Assembly (NCBI GenBank): GCA_023417815.1
Contig: JAEZEI010000021.1
Span: forward strand, 186,001-250,000
Reading direction: 5' to 3'
Origin: Bacteroidota bacterium
GTDB taxonomy: Bacteria; Bacteroidota; Bacteroidia; Chitinophagales; Chitinophagaceae
DNA length: 64,000 nt
A program made the position numbers and the translations under genes. This document shows positions 24,415-33,500 of the stretch, in pieces. Under the pieces are notes generated by a model that ran no database searches, had not been told where the DNA came from, and worked only from the letters and a program-made list of their open reading frames with translations. Within the stretch, counting starts at the first letter, position 1, and the number at the start of each line of letters is the position of its first letter.

Positions 24415-24954
24415 ATGGCGAACAGGCATGAATATGAGATTGCATTCGTGGGGTTAAAGCCTGGTATTCACGCGTTTAACTACGACTTAAACGCACAGTT
24501 CTTTAAAGACCGTGGAGCAGTGGATGTTACGAACCCGGAGGTGAATGTGAACGTGACCCTCGACAAGCATACAGGATTCATGATGCTGAAGTTCGAGGTG
24601 GGAGGAAAAGCCGATGTTTCGTGCGACCGTTGCGGTAATCCATTAACGCTTGATCTGTGGGATGAATTCAGGATGCTGGTGAAACTGGTGGACAACCCGG
24701 ACGAGATGAATGAACAGGAAGAAGATCCGGATATCTTTTACCTGTCGAGGAATGAAAGCCACCTGGATGTTGCCACCTGGTTGTATGAATTTTCACTTCT
24801 GAGCATCCCGATGCAAAGGATGTGCAGTGAAGATGAAATGGGCGGGCCGCAGTGCAACAAGGAAGTGCTTGCAAAGCTGAAGGAAATGGAAAGGCTTAAT
24901 TCGGAGAATGCAAACAAACTCTGGAAAGGCCTGGATAAGTTCAAAGACAACTGA
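24415..24954 (+). CDS. yceD: DUF177/YceD family protein
   Basis: 179 residues from ATG 24415 (MANRHEYEIAF), placed by the -7 box 21 nt upstream; the frame is open further upstream. The FEVGGKADVSCDRCGNPL segment (60s-70s), with its CxxC, and the later MCSEDEMGGPQCN cysteines match DUF177. YceD proteins are linked to 23S rRNA accumulation and typically precede rpmF, as here (27 nt gap). A structural zinc site is possible. Confidence 0.88.
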   Translation: MANRHEYEIAFVGLKPGIHAFNYDLNAQFFKDRGAVDVTNPEVNVNVTLDKHTGFMMLKFEVGGKADVSCDRCGNPLTLDLWDEFRMLVKLVDNPDEMNEQEEDPDIFYLSRNESHLDVATWLYEFSLLSIPMQRMCSEDEMGGPQCNKEVLAKLKEMERLNSENANKLWKGLDKFKDN

Positions 24955-24981
24955 TAATAATAATTTTTAAAACAATAAGAA

Positions 24982-25176
24982 ATGCCAAATCCCAAAAGGC
25001 GTCACTCACAACAACGCAGTGCAAAAAGAAGGACGCATTATAAAGCGACTGCTCCAACGCTTAGCGTAGACGGTACAACCGGTGAGACGCACGTTCGCCA
25101 CCGCGCACATGTAAGTGAAGGGAAACTTTACTATAAAGGAAAGGTTGTTGCTGAAAAGGCTCCACTGAAAGCCTAA
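24982..25176 (+). CDS. rpmF: 50S ribosomal protein L32
   Basis: 64 residues starting MPNPKRRHSQQRSAKRR, the canonical L32 opening. The zinc-binding CxxC pairs of the C-plus form are absent (GETHVRHRAH instead), so this is the zinc-independent form. The order yceD-rpmF-plsX is the classical one. Confidence 0.97.
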   Translation: MPNPKRRHSQQRSAKRRTHYKATAPTLSVDGTTGETHVRHRAHVSEGKLYYKGKVVAEKAPLKA

Positions 25177-25191
25177 GCCTTTCCCTCGCAT

Positions 25192-25248
25192 AATTCCAAA
25201 ATCAAAGATTGATTAACTTCAACTTTTGATCTTGGAATTTTTAATTTT
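25192..25248 (+). terminator. Hairpin with T-rich tail between rpmF and plsX
   Basis: Arms AATTCCAA-A-ATCAAA (25192-25206) and TTTGAT-C-TTGGAATT (25225-25239) pair over 14 bp with one A-C mismatch and an 18-nt loop, followed by TTTAATTTT. It could end the yceD-rpmF transcript or attenuate plsX, which starts 12 nt further on. Confidence 0.6.
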
Positions 25249-25260
25249 AAAAACTGCCGG

Positions 25261-26205
25261 ATGATCAGGATCGGACTGGATATGATGGGCGGCGATTTTG
25301 CGCCCCACGAAGCGGTTAAAGGTGCGGAAACTTATTTCCAAAACAGCAATGCTGATGTACACCTGGTGATGATCGGAAAAGAGTCACTCATCAGGGAACA
25401 TATCCGTGAACACTCCATTCCCGAAAACAATTACTCCATCGTAGATGCTCCCGAAGTGATCGAAATGAACGAGCATCCTACAAAGGCGCTGAAGGAAAAA
25501 CAAAGGTCTTCCATAGCCATAGGTTTTCACCTGCTGGCTACAGGCAAAACAGATGCATTCATCAGCGCAGGCAATACCGGCGCAATGATGGTGGGTGCGC
25601 TCTTCTCCATAAAAGCCATTGAAGGTGTACTGAGGCCCACTATTGGCGCCTACCTTCCGCGGGAAGACGGCTCACTGGGGCTTTTGGTTGATGTTGGACT
25701 TAACTCCGACTGCAAACCGGAAAACCTTACCCAGTTCGCGATACTCGGAACGCTTTTCGCAAAGCATATCCTGGGCATCCCTTCTCCACGCACCGGGCTT
25801 ATTAACCTGGGTGAGGAAGAAGGAAAGGGCAACCTGCTGGCCCAGGCAGCCTATCCCCTGCTGAAAGAAAATTCAAACCTCAATTTCATCGGTAATATTG
25901 AAGGCAGGGACATACTGATGGATAAGGCAGACGTTTGCGTATGCGATGGCTTCACCGGTAATGTTGTACTGAAACTTGCAGAAAGTATCTACGACATCGT
26001 TAAACGAAGGAATATTTCCGACGAACATTTCAACCGCTTCAATTTTGAAAGCTATGGCGGTGTGCCGGTGCTTGGTGTGGCCAAGCCGGTGATCATCGGC
26101 CATGGTATATCTCATGCTACTGCCTTCAGCAATATGATCAACATTGCAAGGCAGATGAAGGAGAAGGATCTTACGGGAAAGATCCAGGAAGCCTTTAACT
26201 TCTAG
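25261..26205 (+). CDS. plsX: Phosphate acyltransferase PlsX
   Basis: 314 residues. It converts acyl-ACP plus phosphate to acyl-phosphate, the donor for PlsY in phospholipid synthesis. N-terminal IRIGLDMMGGDFAPHEAVKG and internal SAGNTGAMMVGALF plus VCDGFTGNVVLKLAE are typical. fabH, which usually follows plsX, is absent; the convergent hemL gene overlaps the 3' end by 11 nt. Confidence 0.97.
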   Translation: MIRIGLDMMGGDFAPHEAVKGAETYFQNSNADVHLVMIGKESLIREHIREHSIPENNYSIVDAPEVIEMNEHPTKALKEKQRSSIAIGFHLLATGKTDAFISAGNTGAMMVGALFSIKAIEGVLRPTIGAYLPREDGSLGLLVDVGLNSDCKPENLTQFAILGTLFAKHILGIPSPRTGLINLGEEEGKGNLLAQAAYPLLKENSNLNFIGNIEGRDILMDKADVCVCDGFTGNVVLKLAESIYDIVKRRNISDEHFNRFNFESYGGVPVLGVAKPVIIGHGISHATAFSNMINIARQMKEKDLTGKIQEAFNF

Positions 26206-27502
26206 TTTCCCTTTTACTTTCTTTCTTCAAAAATTTCTTCACCAGTGAAATGGTCTCATCAAGATCCTTATAGGTAAGCGCATTATTGAGGAACCAGCTC
26301 TCATAAGCCGATGGAGGCAGGTAAACGCCATGATCGAGCATGAAATGAAACAGCCTGTTGAACTTCTCTATATCGCATGCTGCTGCAGAAGCAAGATCGG
26401 TGACCGGGTTCTCAGAAAAATGAATGCTGATCATTGAACCAAACCTGTTTATTACAAATGGCTGTCCTGATGCTTCAAGTACATCGTGCAGGCCGCTGTG
26501 CAGGTAGGCCGTCTTATCATTCAGCTCGGTATAGATCTTCGGTTTCCCGTTCAGCGTGGAGAGCACGGTATAACCTGCTATCATGGCCATAGGATTGCCG
26601 CTGAGGGTGCCTGCCTGGTAAACATTTCCCAGCGGTGCGATATGCTGCATTATTTCACGCTTTCCTCCAAAAGCTCCCACCGGCATTCCGCCACCGATCA
26701 CCTTTCCATAGGTTACGAGATCTGCAGCTACGCCTAAACGTGATTGGGCGCCTCCTGCAGCAAGCCTGAACCCTGTCATCACTTCATCAAAGATCAGCAC
26801 CATACCATTCGCATCGCAGAGTTCCCGCAGCCCTTCCAGGAATCCTTCAGCGGGAACAATGCAACCCATATTTCCCGCTACGGGTTCAACAATTATGGCA
26901 GCTACCTGTCCCTGGTGCTCATTTACGAGCTTCCTTACTGCCTCAATATCATTATACGGTGCCACCAGCGTATCCTCACTCACACCCTTTGTAACCCCGG
27001 GAACATGCTGAATGCCGAATGTGGCCACACCGCTTCCAGCCTTTACCAGAAAGGGATCTGCATGCCCGTGATAATTGCCTTCAAATTTTATAAACTTATT
27101 CCTGCCTGTGTAACCCCTTGCCAAACGCAATGCGCTCATGCAGGCTTCCGTGCCGCTGCTTACCATTCGCACCAGGTCAACATTCGGCGCCATGGATATG
27201 ATCAGTTCCGCCATCTCGGCTTCCAGCCTGGTGGGAGCGCCGTACGAAGTGGAATATTCTGCATACTTCTTCAGTGCACGGGTAACTTTCGGGTAGGCGT
27301 GACCGAGGATCATCGGTCCCCAGGAAGCTATATAATCTATATACCTGTTGCCATCTTCATCATACAGGTAGGCACCGCGGGCCGACTCAATGAATACCGG
27401 ATTGCCTCCCACGCTTTTGAATGCACGAACAGGAGAATTCACACCTCCAGGAATGGATTCCTGGGATCTTTCGAACAGTTTATCGCTTTTCTTTCTTTGC
27501 AT
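26195..27502 (-). CDS. hemL: Glutamate-1-semialdehyde 2,1-aminomutase
   Basis: 435 residues, PLP enzyme converting glutamate-1-semialdehyde to 5-aminolevulinate (C5 haem route). PLP Schiff-base Lys267 sits in TYGKVIGGG. Other motifs: PGGVNSPVRAF at the N-terminus, SSGTEACMSALRLARG and NYHGHADPFL. It is the last gene of the seven-gene minus-strand haem operon, 2 nt after hemB, and its 3' end overlaps that of plsX by 11 nt. Confidence 0.97.
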   Translation of the reverse strand: MQRKKSDKLFERSQESIPGGVNSPVRAFKSVGGNPVFIESARGAYLYDEDGNRYIDYIASWGPMILGHAYPKVTRALKKYAEYSTSYGAPTRLEAEMAELIISMAPNVDLVRMVSSGTEACMSALRLARGYTGRNKFIKFEGNYHGHADPFLVKAGSGVATFGIQHVPGVTKGVSEDTLVAPYNDIEAVRKLVNEHQGQVAAIIVEPVAGNMGCIVPAEGFLEGLRELCDANGMVLIFDEVMTGFRLAAGGAQSRLGVAADLVTYGKVIGGGMPVGAFGGKREIMQHIAPLGNVYQAGTLSGNPMAMIAGYTVLSTLNGKPKIYTELNDKTAYLHSGLHDVLEASGQPFVINRFGSMISIHFSENPVTDLASAAACDIEKFNRLFHFMLDHGVYLPPSAYESWFLNNALTYKDLDETISLVKKFLKKESKRETRS

Positions 27503-27504
27503 GA

Positions 27505-28482
27505 TCAGGAGTTAAGTAGTTTGGCCGCATCCTTCGCGAAATAAGTTGCTATGAGATCGGCGCCTGCACGTTTTATACAGGAAAGGGATTCTATGACAGC
27601 CTTCTCTTCGTCTATCCATCCCATTTGGGCTGCTGCTTTTATCATCGCATATTCCCCACTGATATTATATACACTCACCGGAACCGAGACCGCATCTTTC
27701 ACCTCCCTTACAATATCGAGGTAAGGGAGGCCAGGCTTCACCATTACAATATCCGCTCCTTCTGCCTCATCCATCAGTGCTTCTTTCACCGCTTCTATCC
27801 GGTTGCAATAATCCATCTGGTATGTTTTCTTATCCCCGAAACCCGGCGCGCTGTCGAGCGCATCACGAAAGGGACCATAAAAACCTGATGCATACTTTGC
27901 ACTGTAGGCCATGATCCCTGTGCCGGTATATCCATTTTCTTCAAATGCATTACGAATGGCTCCTATCCTACCATCCATCATATCGCTTGGTGCAACCATG
28001 TCGGCACCCGCCTCAGCATGACTTAAACTCATTTTTACCAGGGCCTCCACCGTAGCATCGTTAATGATCTTCCCATTCTCAACGATGCCGTCATGCCCGT
28101 AGGAAGAATAAGGATCCAATGCCACATCGGTCATAATATACATCCCGGGCACGGACTGCTTAATGGCACGGATACTTCTTTGCATCAGCCCTTCATTGTT
28201 CCAGGCTTCCCTGCCGGTGTTATCTTTCAGTTCATCCTTACATTTTATGAAGAGCAATATGCTTTTTACGCCCAGGGCATACAATTCCTCCACTTCCTTT
28301 ATGGTATTATCTAGGCTGTTCCGGAAATAGCCCGGCATGGAGGCTATTGGCGTCTTTATACCCTCACCTTCATCAATGAAAAGCGGCGCTACCAGGTCAT
28401 TCACTGAGAGCTTTGTTTCTGCAACCAGTGCCCTGATGGCGGGATTTGCCCTTAATATCCTGTTTCTTCTTTGTAAATGCAT
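27505..28482 (-). CDS. hemB: Delta-aminolevulinic acid dehydratase (porphobilinogen synthase), Zn-independent type
   Basis: 325 residues from ATG 28482 (MHLQRRNRILR), 1 nt after the hemF stop; an upstream in-frame ATG would overlap hemF. It condenses two 5-aminolevulinates to porphobilinogen. Schiff-base lysines are Lys196 (YSAKYAS) and Lys249 (MVKPGLPYLD). The metal-site segment reads DVALDPYSSYGHDG (119-132), with Asp/Ser instead of the three zinc cysteines, so this is the Mg/K-dependent class. Confidence 0.96.
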   Translation of the reverse strand: MHLQRRNRILRANPAIRALVAETKLSVNDLVAPLFIDEGEGIKTPIASMPGYFRNSLDNTIKEVEELYALGVKSILLFIKCKDELKDNTGREAWNNEGLMQRSIRAIKQSVPGMYIMTDVALDPYSSYGHDGIVENGKIINDATVEALVKMSLSHAEAGADMVAPSDMMDGRIGAIRNAFEENGYTGTGIMAYSAKYASGFYGPFRDALDSAPGFGDKKTYQMDYCNRIEAVKEALMDEAEGADIVMVKPGLPYLDIVREVKDAVSVPVSVYNISGEYAMIKAAAQMGWIDEEKAVIESLSCIKRAGADLIATYFAKDAAKLLNS

Positions 28483-28483
28483 A

Positions 28484-29437
28484 TCAGCACATATTTGAAC
28501 GTCTTGCCCATTCCTGCTCATCGATCTCCGTAGAGATCCAGTCAACAGGCGAAAGACAAACCTTTAATAATTTTTCTTCTTCACTTCCTTCTGCAGGCAT
28601 GTGATCATATTCGAACCTAACGGTCGGGGGCAGACTCATAAGGATACTTTCCGTTCGCCCATTGGTCTTTAACCCGAAAAGCGTACCCCTGTCATGCACC
28701 AGGTTGAACTCTACATACCTTCCCCTCCTTATCTCCTGCCAGTGTTTTTGTTTTTCCGTAAAAGGGAGTTTCTTTCTTTTTTCCGTTATTGGAATATAAG
28801 CATCTACCAGGCCTTCCCCACATTCTTTTGCAAACTGCATCCATTGCTCGTCAGGCAATACTCCCGCCTGCTGGTGATCATAAAAGATCCCCCCGATCCC
28901 CCTTCGCTCATTACCCCGGTGTGTATTGACGAAATAATCATCACATTGCTTTTTGAAAGCAGGATAGAAGCCAAGGTTAAAGCTGTCGCAGATCTTTTTG
29001 TACACCGAATGAAAATGCACCGCATCTTCTTCAAACAGGTAATATGGAGTAAGATCGGTGCCGCCGCCAAACCAACGCTTTATCAACGCCCCCCGCGCAT
29101 CATATAGTTCAAACATCCTGTAATTACAATGCACCGTAGGCACATAAGGATTACCGGGATGCAGTACCAGGCTCAGGCCGCAGGCGAACCACTGCTCCCC
29201 GGTAATATCAAGCTGTTTGCGCATCGCACCGGTAACTGTTCCAAATACCACGGATGTATTCACGCCGCCCTTCTCAAACAGGTCGCCATCACTGATCACT
29301 CTTGTTATCCCACCACCTCCACCTTCCCGTTGCCAGCGGTCTTCCCTGAACACAGCTTTGCCATCAGCCTTTTCAAGCGCGGTGCAGATAAGATCCTGCA
29401 ACCCATGGATCATATTTATCCATTGATCCTTCATCAT
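28484..29437 (-). CDS. hemF: Oxygen-dependent coproporphyrinogen III oxidase
   Basis: 317 residues. It decarboxylates coproporphyrinogen III to protoporphyrinogen IX using O2. Typical segments are WQREGGGGGITRVI, HCNYRMFEL and WFGGGTDLTPYYLFEEDA, and the C-terminal GRYVEFNLVHDRGTLFGL. The 5' end overlaps the hemE stop by 4 nt. The aerobic enzyme rather than radical-SAM HemN points to aerobic growth, though hemN could exist elsewhere. Confidence 0.96.
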   Translation of the reverse strand: MMKDQWINMIHGLQDLICTALEKADGKAVFREDRWQREGGGGGITRVISDGDLFEKGGVNTSVVFGTVTGAMRKQLDITGEQWFACGLSLVLHPGNPYVPTVHCNYRMFELYDARGALIKRWFGGGTDLTPYYLFEEDAVHFHSVYKKICDSFNLGFYPAFKKQCDDYFVNTHRGNERRGIGGIFYDHQQAGVLPDEQWMQFAKECGEGLVDAYIPITEKRKKLPFTEKQKHWQEIRRGRYVEFNLVHDRGTLFGLKTNGRTESILMSLPPTVRFEYDHMPAEGSEEEKLLKVCLSPVDWISTEIDEQEWARRSNMC

Positions 29438-30459
29438 TTGGCGCCGAATTCCTTTACTGCTTCCACAAAGGCTATTGCATGCTCCACTGGTACGTTCGGG
29501 GTGATGCCATGGCCAAGGTTGGCGATATACTTCTCTTTTCCGAAACCATCGATCATTTCCTTCACTGCCTTGCGGATCTCGTCTACAGGAGCAAGCAGCT
29601 TCGCAGGATCAAAGTTACCCTGCAGCACTATGTCGCCATTGGTAAGTTCACGCGCCCGGGATGGTTCGGTACACCAGTCGAGCCCCAGGGCCGAAGCGCC
29701 TGAATTCACCAGCTCCGGTAAGGCATACCAGCTTCCCTTGGGAAACAGGATCACAGGGGCATGATCTTTCAATGCCGCTGCAATCCTTTCCAGGTAAGGC
29801 ATGGCATAGGTCCTGAAGTCTGCAGGACTTAGCGCCCCGGCCCAACTGTCGAACACCTGCACCACATCAGCCCCTGCCTTTACCTGCGCCTTTAAATAAT
29901 CTATCGTGATATCGGTTATCTTCTCCAGCAGCGAATGCGCCAGTAACGGTTCGGTATACGCGAAAGCCTTGGCCCTGTCCCAGGTCTTGCTCCCCCTTCC
30001 TTCTACCATATAACACATGATGGTCCACGGCGCACCGGCAAAACCGATCAGCGGCACCCTGCCTGCGAGTTCTTTTTTAGTGAGCGACAGGGCATTCATA
30101 ACATATCCCAGGCTATCTTCTGCACCGGAGGTGACCAGTCGGTTGATATCTGCGGCAGTGGATATGGTTTGCGGAAGATGCGGGCCTTTCCCTTCTTCCA
30201 TCAATACCTCCACTCCCATGGCCTGGGGAATAACAAGGATATCGGAGAATATGATCGCTGCATCCACACCCACCTGGTGTACAGGCTGCAGGGTGATTTC
30301 GGTGGCCAGTTCAGGGGTTTGCACCCGGGTAAAGAAATCATACCTGGCCTTCAGCTTCATATAATCAGGAAGGTACCTTCCTGCCTGGCGCATCATCCAT
30401 ACCGGGACCCTTTCTGCGGGCTCACCCTTTAACACCTTCAAAAAAATATCATTCATCAT
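29434..30459 (-). CDS. hemE: Uroporphyrinogen decarboxylase
   Basis: 341 residues. It decarboxylates uroporphyrinogen III to coproporphyrinogen III. The substrate-binding MRQAGRYLPDY (near 23-33) and the FSDILVIPQAMG and GFAGAPWTIMCYM segments are family hallmarks, as is the C-terminal LGHGITPNVPVEH. It begins 6 nt after the hemD stop. Confidence 0.97.
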   Translation of the reverse strand: MMNDIFLKVLKGEPAERVPVWMMRQAGRYLPDYMKLKARYDFFTRVQTPELATEITLQPVHQVGVDAAIIFSDILVIPQAMGVEVLMEEGKGPHLPQTISTAADINRLVTSGAEDSLGYVMNALSLTKKELAGRVPLIGFAGAPWTIMCYMVEGRGSKTWDRAKAFAYTEPLLAHSLLEKITDITIDYLKAQVKAGADVVQVFDSWAGALSPADFRTYAMPYLERIAAALKDHAPVILFPKGSWYALPELVNSGASALGLDWCTEPSRARELTNGDIVLQGNFDPAKLLAPVDEIRKAVKEMIDGFGKEKYIANLGHGITPNVPVEHAIAFVEAVKEFGAK

Positions 30460-30465
30460 TTCATA

Positions 30466-31158
30466 TTATGTAAAAAATCCGGTCACTTCATTTATCATCT
30501 CTTCTGCTGTTGGGATCGAAGGCAGGATCACCATGTTACCCGCAAACCTGCGCACTTCAGCAGCAGTGGTATCCCCGATGCAAAACATGATCACCTCCTG
30601 GCCCGGTCTATTCTTATTAAAAAAAGAGCGCACCGCACTGGGACTAAAGAACATTACACCGGAGTATGAAAAAGTTATCCTGTGCGGGATCTCTATTGTA
30701 TTGTACACAACGATCTCTGTAAGCGATACACCATGTTCCTTCAAAGTAACCGGGATAGTATCCATTCGTTTATTGCCGCAAAAGAAGAAGGCTTCTTCAA
30801 CTCCGTCCTCAATGATCTTTTCGGAAAGTTCTGCGCCATCATCACCGGTGCCAGCTATCGCGGCACCGAAATATTTTTCGACCGTCTCACGGGTATGATG
30901 TCCTATACAATAGATCGTCCATCCCAGTGGAGGTATGGAAAGAAGATCCTTTACAATTTCCACTGCACGTGCGCTGGTAAAGATCACTGCAGTCTCAAGC
31001 TGGCTTATCAGTTCCACCTCCTGCTGCACTTCCAGTTCATCAACAGCCCCGGTGGTAATGAATGGTTCGCAGATTATTCTTACACCCCGTGAAGCGGCTT
31101 CGCTTAATAACTCCTGTTCGAGGGTTCTCGTGCATAATATCGTTACATCATCACTCAT
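30466..31158 (-). CDS. hemD: Uroporphyrinogen-III synthase
   Basis: 230 residues with the low conservation usual for this family, which cyclises hydroxymethylbilane with inversion of ring D. Supporting segments are AVIFTSARAVEIV (around 75-87), YCIGHHTRETVEKYF and VMFFSPSAVRSFF with IGDTTAAEVRRF in the second half. Position between hemC (4-nt overlap) and hemE makes the assignment secure. Confidence 0.92.
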   Translation of the reverse strand: MSDDVTILCTRTLEQELLSEAASRGVRIICEPFITTGAVDELEVQQEVELISQLETAVIFTSARAVEIVKDLLSIPPLGWTIYCIGHHTRETVEKYFGAAIAGTGDDGAELSEKIIEDGVEEAFFFCGNKRMDTIPVTLKEHGVSLTEIVVYNTIEIPHRITFSYSGVMFFSPSAVRSFFNKNRPGQEVIMFCIGDTTAAEVRRFAGNMVILPSIPTAEEMINEVTGFFT

Positions 31159-32111
31159 GTGAAACTGTCCAGCACCTCCTGCCCGCCGTCCTTCAGGATC
31201 AGCCCGGCCATTCGTGCTCCTAAACCGGCTATATCATCCAGTTCGGAATATTTTTCTATTTCAACTTTCATCCGGCCGTCCGGCGATAATATATTCCCGC
31301 GGAAGCGCAATTTCTTTCCTTCTATTTCCGCGACCGCGCTTATCGGTGTTGAACATCCTCCCATCAGCGCTCTCAGGAAATCACGTTCAACGGATGTGCA
31401 GGTGGAAGTAGCTTCATCATTGAGCTTCGCAAGTATCGCGGAAATTGGATCTTCTGCCCGTGCAACCACCATTATCGCGCCCTGCGCAGGCGCTGGCAGC
31501 ATCCAGTCGAGTTCTATGGCGTTGGAAGGCCGCACTCCTAATCTCTCCACTCCCGCTGCAGCCATGATGATGCCATCCCAGCCGGATGCTGAAAGCTTTT
31601 CAAGCCGGGTAAGCACATTACCGCGTAGGTTTTCAATGGTATGTGCAGGAAAACGATTCAGCCACTGTGCCCTCCTGCGTACAGAACCTGTTCCCACAAC
31701 CCGGGGAGAGGTTCCTGCCTCCACATCCAGCAGGCTCGGGGCAACAAGGTCGTTCGTGAAAAATGGATCGTTTATTTCTATTGCCGGATGCGGTATGAAA
31801 AGATCTTTATAACTGCCTCTTTTTAGAACGGCAACTTTTACAATGCCTGCAGCCAGCATGGTAGGCACATCCTTCATGGAATGCACCGCAATATCTATAC
31901 GGCCATCAAGCAAGGCTGCATCAAGGCTTCGTGTAAATACACCCTGCACACCCATTTCATACAGCGGGGTATTAAGGTCTGTATCACCCTCACTTTTTAT
32001 GAATACCAGGGATGATGGATGGCCAAGTTTTTCCAGTGACTTCTGAACAAGTTCTGCCTGCCACACTGCAAGGCGACTGTCGCGTGTGCCGATCCTGATT
32101 GCGTTCTTCAT
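31155..32111 (-). CDS. hemC: Hydroxymethylbilane synthase (porphobilinogen deaminase)
   Basis: 318 residues. It polymerises four porphobilinogens on a dipyrromethane cofactor. Typical motifs: IRIGTRDSRLAVWQAELVQ (N-terminus), VHSMKDVPT, TGSVRRRAQ and FLRALMGGCSTPISAVA, in which the Cys of GGCSTP is the cofactor attachment residue. It starts 2 nt after hemA and overlaps hemD by 4 nt. Confidence 0.97.
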   Translation of the reverse strand: MKNAIRIGTRDSRLAVWQAELVQKSLEKLGHPSSLVFIKSEGDTDLNTPLYEMGVQGVFTRSLDAALLDGRIDIAVHSMKDVPTMLAAGIVKVAVLKRGSYKDLFIPHPAIEINDPFFTNDLVAPSLLDVEAGTSPRVVGTGSVRRRAQWLNRFPAHTIENLRGNVLTRLEKLSASGWDGIIMAAAGVERLGVRPSNAIELDWMLPAPAQGAIMVVARAEDPISAILAKLNDEATSTCTSVERDFLRALMGGCSTPISAVAEIEGKKLRFRGNILSPDGRMKVEIEKYSELDDIAGLGARMAGLILKDGGQEVLDSFT

Positions 32112-32113
32112 AA

Positions 32114-33337
32114 TTAAACTGAAGCGGGGGAAATGAAATCGTTAATGGCCTCTATGCAGGTGCAACCTTTTTCGTTGCGTGTCTTCATTTTCACAGCCAG
32201 CCCGTTGATCACTTTTTGAATGCGCTGCTCGGTGCTGGTGCCACACGAAACCCTGCCTCCTTCATCAAAGATAAGGCCGGTATGAAGCGACAACAACTTA
32301 TGCCGCATTTCCTTCAGTACAGGAGCATTGCTCCTCATCTGTATCCATTCTTCAAAAGCTTCAAGGTGTGTATGGATGATGGAATTCACTTTTGGTATTT
32401 CCATCGCGCGCCTTTGCAGGGTTTCATCCTTTATCCTGCCCAGTTCATCCACATTAACCAGGGTGATGCCTTCAATATCTCTTACGGCCGGGTCTACATT
32501 GCACGGCACCGAAAGATCGATCACCAGCTTATTGCCTGTAGAGAAGTGAGATCCCACGATAACGGGAGTTGGGCAACTGGTAGCTACAATGATCACATCG
32601 GATGCATACACCAGTGCAGGCAGATTTTCTATGACGTCATGCTTTACGGAATACCTTTTAGCCAGGTCTGCAGCTTTTTCTGGAGTACGGTTCACAAGGG
32701 TGAGTGTTGTGCCGGGAAGATAATCGGTGATGTTCTTGCAGGTATTGCTTCCGAACTTGCCGGTACCAACCAGCAGGATCCGCTTGCCCCTTAGTTCAGC
32801 ATAATGATCGCGTATATACTGCACCGCAGCAAACGATACGGAAACTGTTCCGCTGCTGAGTCCTGTATTCGTCCTGATCTTCTTGCAGCATTGCAGTACA
32901 TCATTCACCAGTCTTTCCAGTACTGTTCCGAGCACCCGGAGTTCCTTCGCGCTTTTGGCGGCCTGTTTTATCTGTCCCACTATTTCATAATCACCGAGTA
33001 TCTGCGAATCAAGCCCTGCTCCCACCGAGAAAAGATGTTCCGCGGCACTCCTGCCCTGCTTCACATAGCAAAGGGCGCTGAAAGCAGATCCATCGCCGCC
33101 GGTGGCATATAGGAGCAGGGAACGCAAGGCTCCCGCATCATGTGCAATGCCATAGATCTCGGTGCGGTTGCAGGTGGAAAGAATAAAGAAATTTTCGACC
33201 CCTGGGTGTTGTTTTGCTGCGGCAGCCTCCAGTTGCTGCGGTGAAACAGCAAACTGCCCCCTGATACCTGCATCAGACTTTTTATAGCTGATGCCAACCA
33301 CGAAAAACTGGGAAAGATGCAAATGGGTCGTTTTCAT
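32114..33337 (-). CDS. hemA: Glutamyl-tRNA reductase
   Basis: 407 residues. It reduces glutamyl-tRNA(Glu) to glutamate-1-semialdehyde, the first committed haem step. Catalytic Cys56 lies in LSTCNRTEIYG; QILGDYEIVGQIK, the NADP-binding LLVGTGKFGSNTCKN segment and the C-terminal dimerisation helices are present. It is the first gene of the hemACDEFBL operon. The sequence TATTTTTG on the minus strand at 33361-33368 is a -7 box 24 nt upstream. Confidence 0.97.
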   Translation of the reverse strand: MKTTHLHLSQFFVVGISYKKSDAGIRGQFAVSPQQLEAAAAKQHPGVENFFILSTCNRTEIYGIAHDAGALRSLLLYATGGDGSAFSALCYVKQGRSAAEHLFSVGAGLDSQILGDYEIVGQIKQAAKSAKELRVLGTVLERLVNDVLQCCKKIRTNTGLSSGTVSVSFAAVQYIRDHYAELRGKRILLVGTGKFGSNTCKNITDYLPGTTLTLVNRTPEKAADLAKRYSVKHDVIENLPALVYASDVIIVATSCPTPVIVGSHFSTGNKLVIDLSVPCNVDPAVRDIEGITLVNVDELGRIKDETLQRRAMEIPKVNSIIHTHLEAFEEWIQMRSNAPVLKEMRHKLLSLHTGLIFDEGGRVSCGTSTEQRIQKVINGLAVKMKTRNEKGCTCIEAINDFISPASV

Positions 33338-33360
33338 TTCTCACGAATACTGCCGGGCCA

Positions 33361-33368
33361 CAAAAATA
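33361..33368 (-). promoter_or_regulatory. -7 box TATTTTTG for the hemACDEFBL operon
   Basis: Exact TANNTTTG match on the minus strand 24 nt before the hemA start. No matching TTTG at -33. No recognisable haem- or iron-responsive operator is evident in the 163-nt hemA-hemH interval. Confidence 0.5.
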
Positions 33369-33485
33369 GAAATGAAGCACCGCTAAAGCCTCATTACCGT
33401 GTCATTGCATTGTCATTTCTACAGGTGATCCTGGTCATAACCTTCACTGCCTGAAATCCTGGCCTGCATTTCATCTGCTTGCCAT

Positions 33486-33493
33486 TACTTTTG
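33486..33493 (+). promoter_or_regulatory. -7 box TACTTTTG for hemH-hemJ
   Basis: Exact TANNTTTG match, only 8 nt upstream of the hemH ATG, which would leave an almost leaderless message. The -33 element is not clear. Confidence 0.45.
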
Positions 33494-33500
33494 CACCAAT

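Noticed and set aside
33338..33500. Riboswitch or iron box between hemA and hemH
   Set aside because: No conserved aptamer pattern or Fur-like palindrome can be recognised.
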